The notes below the pieces were generated by a model that searched no databases, was not told where the DNA came from, and saw nothing but the letters and a program-made list of their open reading frames with translations. Made by a program: the position numbers and the translations under genes. 64,000 bases of DNA from Lachnospiraceae bacterium (GTDB lineage: Bacteria; Bacillota; Clostridia; Lachnospirales; Lachnospiraceae): positions 1-64,000 of the forward strand of contig SVEL01000004.1 in assembly GCA_015057425.1 (NCBI GenBank), in the 5' to 3' direction. Positions 60,192 to 64,000 of the stretch are shown one piece after another; within the stretch, counting starts at the first letter, position 1; each line of letters starts with the position of its first letter.

Positions 60192-62024
60192 TTAAACCAC
60201 CCCGCCTTCTGCTGCAAGTGCATCATAATCTACAACCTGCTGTCTCTGTGCCTGCTGTATGTTGTAAACCTCTGCAAAATCTCCATTTAATGCCATAAGC
60301 TCTTCAAATGTACCCCTCTCAGTTATTACGCCATCCTTCATATAGATGATTTCATCACAATCTACAACAGATGACATTCTGTGAGCTGTTATAATTACTG
60401 TCTTTTCCGAATATTCCTTATTTACGGTTTCAAGCAATCTCTTTTCCGTATTTACGTCAAGGGCACTTGTAGAATCGTCGAATATAAGCACAGGCGCATT
60501 TTTAAGCAATGCTCTTGCTATTGAAACTCTCTGTTTCTGTCCGCCCGAGATACCCAAACCTCTTTCTCCTACAATTGTTCTGTAACCATCACTAAGTTCT
60601 GTGATAAACTTGTGTGCCTGAGCATCTGTAGCTGCCTTTATAACATATTCCTCCTCTATTTCAGGACTGCTATATGCTATATTTGACTCAATGGAATTAG
60701 AGAAAAGGAATACATCCTGGAATACGTAAGAATACATATTTCTAAGATTTTCAAGACTATAATCCTTTATATCATTTCCATCAATTGTTATGGCGCCTCC
60801 GTTAATATCGTGTATGCGCACGAGGCTCTTAAGAAGTACACTTTTTCCGCTTCCCGTTCCACCTACGATACCAAGTTTCTTACCATACGGAATATCTATT
60901 GAAATACCGTTAAGCACCTTGTTGCCGGCAATTTCAAGAACTGCATTATCTATCTTAATGTCAGGTTTTTCTGATGTAATAACACTTTCCTTATTGTCAG
61001 GTATCTTTGATTCATATTCCATAAATGCCTTCATCTTATTACCTGCAACAATCTGTTGCTGCATCTGGAATAAGGTGTTGTTTATCTGAGTAATATGGTC
61101 CATGATTTTCATAACATAAGCCGAGCATGTGGCTATGTAACCGATTAACATCATATCGTTCATAACAAGAACTGCACCTATGGCTATAGTGCCGATATAA
61201 GCAACCTGTTTAATAGAGTTAAATACAACATCAAACTTTGATGAAAGCCATATCTGACTGATATGTGTGTTTTTAACTTTTTCGTTAGTCGTATCAAATT
61301 TGTCTCTTTCCAACTGTTCATTTGTAAATGAACGTACAAGTCGTACCGCCTCTATATTTTCCTGAACTGTAAGGTTCATGCGGCTGTCGCTTTCTCTTAT
61401 CTTTCTGAAATTTTCTTTCGCCTTTTTTCTAAAATTAATGAGTGTAATTATAAGGAACGGCATCAATATAATCGGTATAAAGATAAACCAGATATTGATA
61501 GTAGATAACAAATACACTGTAATTATAAGTACAAAAATACTGTCAATAATATTAGGAATCATTCTACAGAACATTTCTTTAAACATAATAGTATCACTGT
61601 TAATTATCTGTAAAAGTTCACCTGAGTTGTACTCAGAAACAGTCTGGCTGTCAAGTTCCATAAGCTTATGGAATGTAACCAGTCTAAGGTCTGTTTCAAT
61701 GTTAAGACCAAGTTTCTGATTTGTCGTATTCTTTACATAGATAAGAACAATTCTTACAAGTATAAATATCAGGTATAATGTAGCCACGTGGAAAAACAGC
61801 TCGTATGTCTGTACTTCTCCGTATTTACCTGTAAGTAAAAATGCAAATACTCCGCCATCGCCTTTTTCAACCGCTATACCTTTGATAATATAGTTTAACA
61901 ATATACCTGAAAGCATCGGTATCATCAGGTCTGCTATTATGGCAATAAAACTGATTATCTGTGTAAATATTGCCCCCGGAAGATTTCTCTTCCAGTATTT
62001 AAAACCAAACTTTAATGTTTCCAT
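60192..62024 (-). CDS. ABC exporter half-transporter, A subunit
   Basis: 610 residues. Transmembrane domain (about 18-310), Walker A GIVGGTGSGKSVLLKSL (about 378-394), signature GISGGQKQRVSIARA (intact), Walker B APVLIFDDSTSALD where the catalytic Glu is Asp, and switch IITAHRMSS. The Asp shows a non-hydrolysing site, complementary to the partner. Second gene of a LacI-type regulator operon; the substrate is not predictable but export of a drug, peptide or sugar is usual. Confidence 0.93.
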   Translation of the reverse strand: METLKFGFKYWKRNLPGAIFTQIISFIAIIADLMIPMLSGILLNYIIKGIAVEKGDGGVFAFLLTGKYGEVQTYELFFHVATLYLIFILVRIVLIYVKNTTNQKLGLNIETDLRLVTFHKLMELDSQTVSEYNSGELLQIINSDTIMFKEMFCRMIPNIIDSIFVLIITVYLLSTINIWFIFIPIILMPFLIITLINFRKKAKENFRKIRESDSRMNLTVQENIEAVRLVRSFTNEQLERDKFDTTNEKVKNTHISQIWLSSKFDVVFNSIKQVAYIGTIAIGAVLVMNDMMLIGYIATCSAYVMKIMDHITQINNTLFQMQQQIVAGNKMKAFMEYESKIPDNKESVITSEKPDIKIDNAVLEIAGNKVLNGISIDIPYGKKLGIVGGTGSGKSVLLKSLVRIHDINGGAITIDGNDIKDYSLENLRNMYSYVFQDVFLFSNSIESNIAYSSPEIEEEYVIKAATDAQAHKFITELSDGYRTIVGERGLGISGGQKQRVSIARALLKNAPVLIFDDSTSALDVNTEKRLLETVNKEYSEKTVIITAHRMSSVVDCDEIIYMKDGVITERGTFEELMALNGDFAEVYNIQQAQRQQVVDYDALAAEGGVV

Positions 62025-62039
62025 AATTCCTCCTTAAAG

Positions 62040-63026
62040 CTATAAGCTTTCTCCTTCCGTAAATCTGTAAGCTGCAATACAATCACCTACATTTTCTTCC
62101 CCTTCAATTTTTCGCAGCAATACATTAAATGCTTTTCTGCCAAGTTCTTTAATTCCACAATCCACTGAATAAATTCTCGGTGTTACCCACTCCAGCATAG
62201 GAATATTATCAAATCCCATGATTCCTACATCTTCGGGAGTTTTTATGCCTCTGTCTTTCAATGCATTGATTAACCTTATGGCAACGTTGTCAAACGGACA
62301 AAGAATCGCCGGTTTATCCTCGCTTTCATTGATAAATTCTATAATTTCATCCGGTTCAAGTTTTGCAAAAAGCACCGGTTCACCCAGTCTCTCATCCTTC
62401 ATACCATCTATATATCCAAACCTTCTCTGATTAAGTGAATATCTGTTTCTTCCATCATCCGGCCTGTCATATCCGGGATCCAGATACGCAACTCTCTTAT
62501 ATCCCTTGGAAACTATAAATGATACTGCATTTCTCATAATTCTGTGACAGTCAACATCAACATGATCAAACTTTTCAGAAATTTTATTATAAATTGTTAC
62601 AATCGGAATTTTGTAACTAAGAATTTCCTTTTCGTAATCCTCTCCATAACCAATCGGGAAAACGATTATTCCGTCTACCTGCCTCTTGGCAAGATACTTA
62701 ATACCTTCCAATTCTTTTTCCACGCTATTGTGGGTCAGGACCAATGTTATGTAATACCCGTTGGCATAAGCCATTTTTTCAATTTCTTCTATAAGCTGTG
62801 AGAAGAACGTATTGGTAAGGTGAGCGCATATCACACCTATATTCATGGTTTTTCCCTTTGCCAGACAACTTGCCAAATGATTGGACTGATAGTTCATCTC
62901 TTCTGCAGTTTTAAGAATAAGTTCCTTAGTCTCCTGCCTTATTCCGCATCTTCCGTTTAATGCTCTGTCTACAGTTCCTTCGGAAACTCCGCACTTTTTA
63001 GCTATATCCTTAATAGTTACAGGCAT
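62040..63026 (-). CDS. LacI-family transcriptional regulator
   Basis: 328 residues. DNA-binding domain TIKDIAKKCGVSEGTVDRAL (about 4-23) with hinge helix about 45-58 (SNHLASCLAKGKT), then the periplasmic-binding-like core (IGVICAHLTNTFFSQLIEEI; DGIIVFPIGYG; VGIMGFDNIPML). The ligand is likely a sugar. It is followed by the two ABC genes at 15 nt and 0 nt, so all three form one transcript with probable autoregulation through the palindrome at 63080. Confidence 0.94.
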   Translation of the reverse strand: MPVTIKDIAKKCGVSEGTVDRALNGRCGIRQETKELILKTAEEMNYQSNHLASCLAKGKTMNIGVICAHLTNTFFSQLIEEIEKMAYANGYYITLVLTHNSVEKELEGIKYLAKRQVDGIIVFPIGYGEDYEKEILSYKIPIVTIYNKISEKFDHVDVDCHRIMRNAVSFIVSKGYKRVAYLDPGYDRPDDGRNRYSLNQRRFGYIDGMKDERLGEPVLFAKLEPDEIIEFINESEDKPAILCPFDNVAIRLINALKDRGIKTPEDVGIMGFDNIPMLEWVTPRIYSVDCGIKELGRKAFNVLLRKIEGEENVGDCIAAYRFTEGESL

Positions 63027-63079
63027 GTAATTCTCCTTCCTTACACATATTTTTTATATTAAAACACACTTTTGTTAGT

Positions 63080-63099
63080 TTCCGTGTGCGCACACGGAA
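63080..63099. promoter_or_regulatory. LacI-type operator of the ABC operon
   Basis: TTCCGTGTGCGCACACGGAA is a perfect 20-bp palindrome centred on CG. It lies 9 bp downstream of the -10 box, about 55 nt before the regulator's ATG. Binding by the adjacent LacI protein is inferred. Confidence 0.8.
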
Positions 63100-63108
63100 C
63101 TTTAATTA

Positions 63109-63136
63109 ATCTTACATCAAAATATAAAAAAGTCAA
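63109..63136 (-). promoter_or_regulatory. SigmaA promoter of the LacI-ABC operon
   Basis: On the minus strand TTGACT (63131-63136), 16-bp spacer and TAAGAT (63109-63114); the operator follows so that bound repressor would block initial transcription. Confidence 0.6.
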
Positions 63137-63227
63137 CTGAATTGTTTCAAATTTAGAATTTTTTAACAATTCAATTGACTTAATTTAATATATCTTTGTA
63201 CTTATTTAGTTTGATTAATTACCTTTT

Positions 63228-64000
63228 TTATCTCTTAACAAGACATCCGTCTGCTATTTCTTCCGTACCATCACAGTTTGTTGCTTTATCAAGTGCTACT
63301 ATTGTAAGTTTTCCGCCTGTAACTTTAATAGATACTGTCGCTACCAAACCGTCATCTATCGCAGTAAGAGTAACGTCGCCACCGTCCATATAAAAAGTTC
63401 CTTTTGTTTCATCATCCTTATCTGTTACCTTAATAGCATCATTTGCATCTATTTTAATTGTTCCTGACTTAATTGCCAAACTATCCTTCGCCTTAATACC
63501 ATTATCAACAGCACTGATTTCTATAGTTCCGGACATAATTCTAAGGTCATTATTGCAGTGAATTCCGTTCTTCACTTTACCTTTTACTATAAGCTTACCT
63601 GTTCCATTGATAGTAAGGTCATCTTTACTGTTTATACATCCTGACGCATCTGATGTATCTGCATTCCCGCCATCAGTAAGGACATTGGTAGTTCCTTCAG
63701 CAAGTGTAATAACCACCTTATCTGCATTGACAACATATATTGGCGCTGAGTCTTTACATGTTATATCTACACCGTTAAGCACAAGTTGAACCTTCTCCGT
63801 TGCATCCACATTGATATTAACCTGACCGTCTGCAAGAGTACCGCTTAACACGTAAGTTCCCGGTTCATTGATTATGACATCACCCTTTGAAAGCTCAATA
63901 AATGTATCTGTTTCATCCCATTTATCATCTTTATCAAACTTTGAATAAAGTGAATCAGTATCATCTGACTGGTCTGCTGTCTCGCTTTCATCTTCACCCG
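63228..64000 (-). CDS. Carbohydrate-binding (Cthe_2159-like) beta-helix protein, N-terminus cut
   Basis: The reading frame is open from the stop at 63228 to the window end, so the gene is truncated here, 5' part missing. Visible are a Glu/Asp/Ser-rich linker, then the beta-helix ladder: VQLVLNGVDITCKDSAPIYV, VVITLAEGTTNVL, LTINGTGKLIVKG, GIHCNNDLRIMSGTIEISA, NGIKAKDSLAIKSGTIKI, then ATVSIKVTGGKLTI. It is of the type annotated as carbohydrate-binding domain protein (pfam14262). Likely an exported surface protein that binds pectin- or polygalacturonate-like glycans; the missing end should hold a signal peptide. Confidence 0.85.
   Translation of the reverse strand, partial: GEDESETADQSDDTDSLYSKFDKDDKWDETDTFIELSKGDVIINEPGTYVLSGTLADGQVNINVDATEKVQLVLNGVDITCKDSAPIYVVNADKVVITLAEGTTNVLTDGGNADTSDASGCINSKDDLTINGTGKLIVKGKVKNGIHCNNDLRIMSGTIEISAVDNGIKAKDSLAIKSGTIKIDANDAIKVTDKDDETKGTFYMDGGDVTLTAIDDGLVATVSIKVTGGKLTIVALDKATNCDGTEEIADGCLVKR

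Noticed and set aside
1-64000. tRNA, rRNA or CRISPR loci
   Set aside because: No cloverleaf-like or rRNA-like sequence and no regularly spaced repeats were recognised on either strand by reading; a covariance-model scan was not possible.

Overview
The window is AT-rich chromosomal DNA from a motile, low-GC Firmicute. It is most likely a gut or rumen Lachnospiraceae (Roseburia/Lachnospira/Butyrivibrio-like). The evidence is a CsrA/FliW-type flagellar system, perfect sigma28 -10 boxes, a Rex-type adhE promoter, spoIIID and a CotH-family protein (sporulation heritage), and the neighbourhood spoIIID ... mbl-flhO-flhP, which is also known from Bacillus subtilis. The genus is inferred, not proven. 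No rRNA, tRNA, CRISPR array, integrase or recognisable IS was seen.

Layout. (1) 1-9.5 kb: the ribosomal cluster rpmG-secE-nusG-rplK-rplA // rplJ-rplL, read leftwards. It is interrupted between rplA and rplJ by four glycosyltransferase genes. The three nearest rplA lie between two 69-bp direct repeats made of the rplA 3' end plus its terminator. (2) 9.5-10.96 kb: a FliD-like protein with its own consensus promoter and a CsrA-type leader hairpin. (3) 11-30 kb: a large surface-glycan island. One leftward operon (27.6-19.5 kb) holds FkbH-like, ACP, CDP-glycerol-transferase-like, tandem LicD, nucleotidyltransferase, class V aminotransferase and GNAT-like genes. A second leftward set (19.1-11 kb) holds two GT2s, a pyruvyltransferase, an epimerase, a MenD-like TPP enzyme and a LicD. 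Two rightward CgeB-like glycosyltransferases follow. (4) 30.2-41.3 kb: late flagellar genes fliC, fliT, fliS, fliD, flaG, csrA, fliW, flgL, two flgK paralogues, flgN and flgM. (5) 41.3-45 kb: an unusual structured intergenic element, an APH-fold kinase and adhE. (6) 45-51.5 kb: an operon mbl-flhO-flhP-flgJ-like-recD2-comF-yvyF behind a sigma28-like promoter. (7) 51.5-64 kb: degV, a TPR glycosyltransferase, an aldehyde dehydrogenase, spoIIID, an Rpn-type nuclease, a CotH lipoprotein, a LacI-regulated heterodimeric ABC exporter, and a truncated carbohydrate-binding protein.

How it fits together. Position next to flagellin and a sigma28-like -10 before the fkbH operon suggest that the glycan island decorates flagellin. 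Its contents suggest a sugar backbone (GT2/CgeB enzymes) carrying acyl (FkbH/ACP/GNAT), phosphodiester-linked amino-alcohol or aminophosphonate (nucleotidyltransferase/aminotransferase/LicD) and pyruvyl substituents. The filament is under two layers of control that can be read in the sequence. Sigma28 promoters precede fliC, flaG, flgM and mbl. GGA-loop CsrA-type sites sit in the leaders of fliC, flgM, the FliD-like gene and (as a sequence motif) flaG, with csrA and fliW encoded in the same flagellar block.
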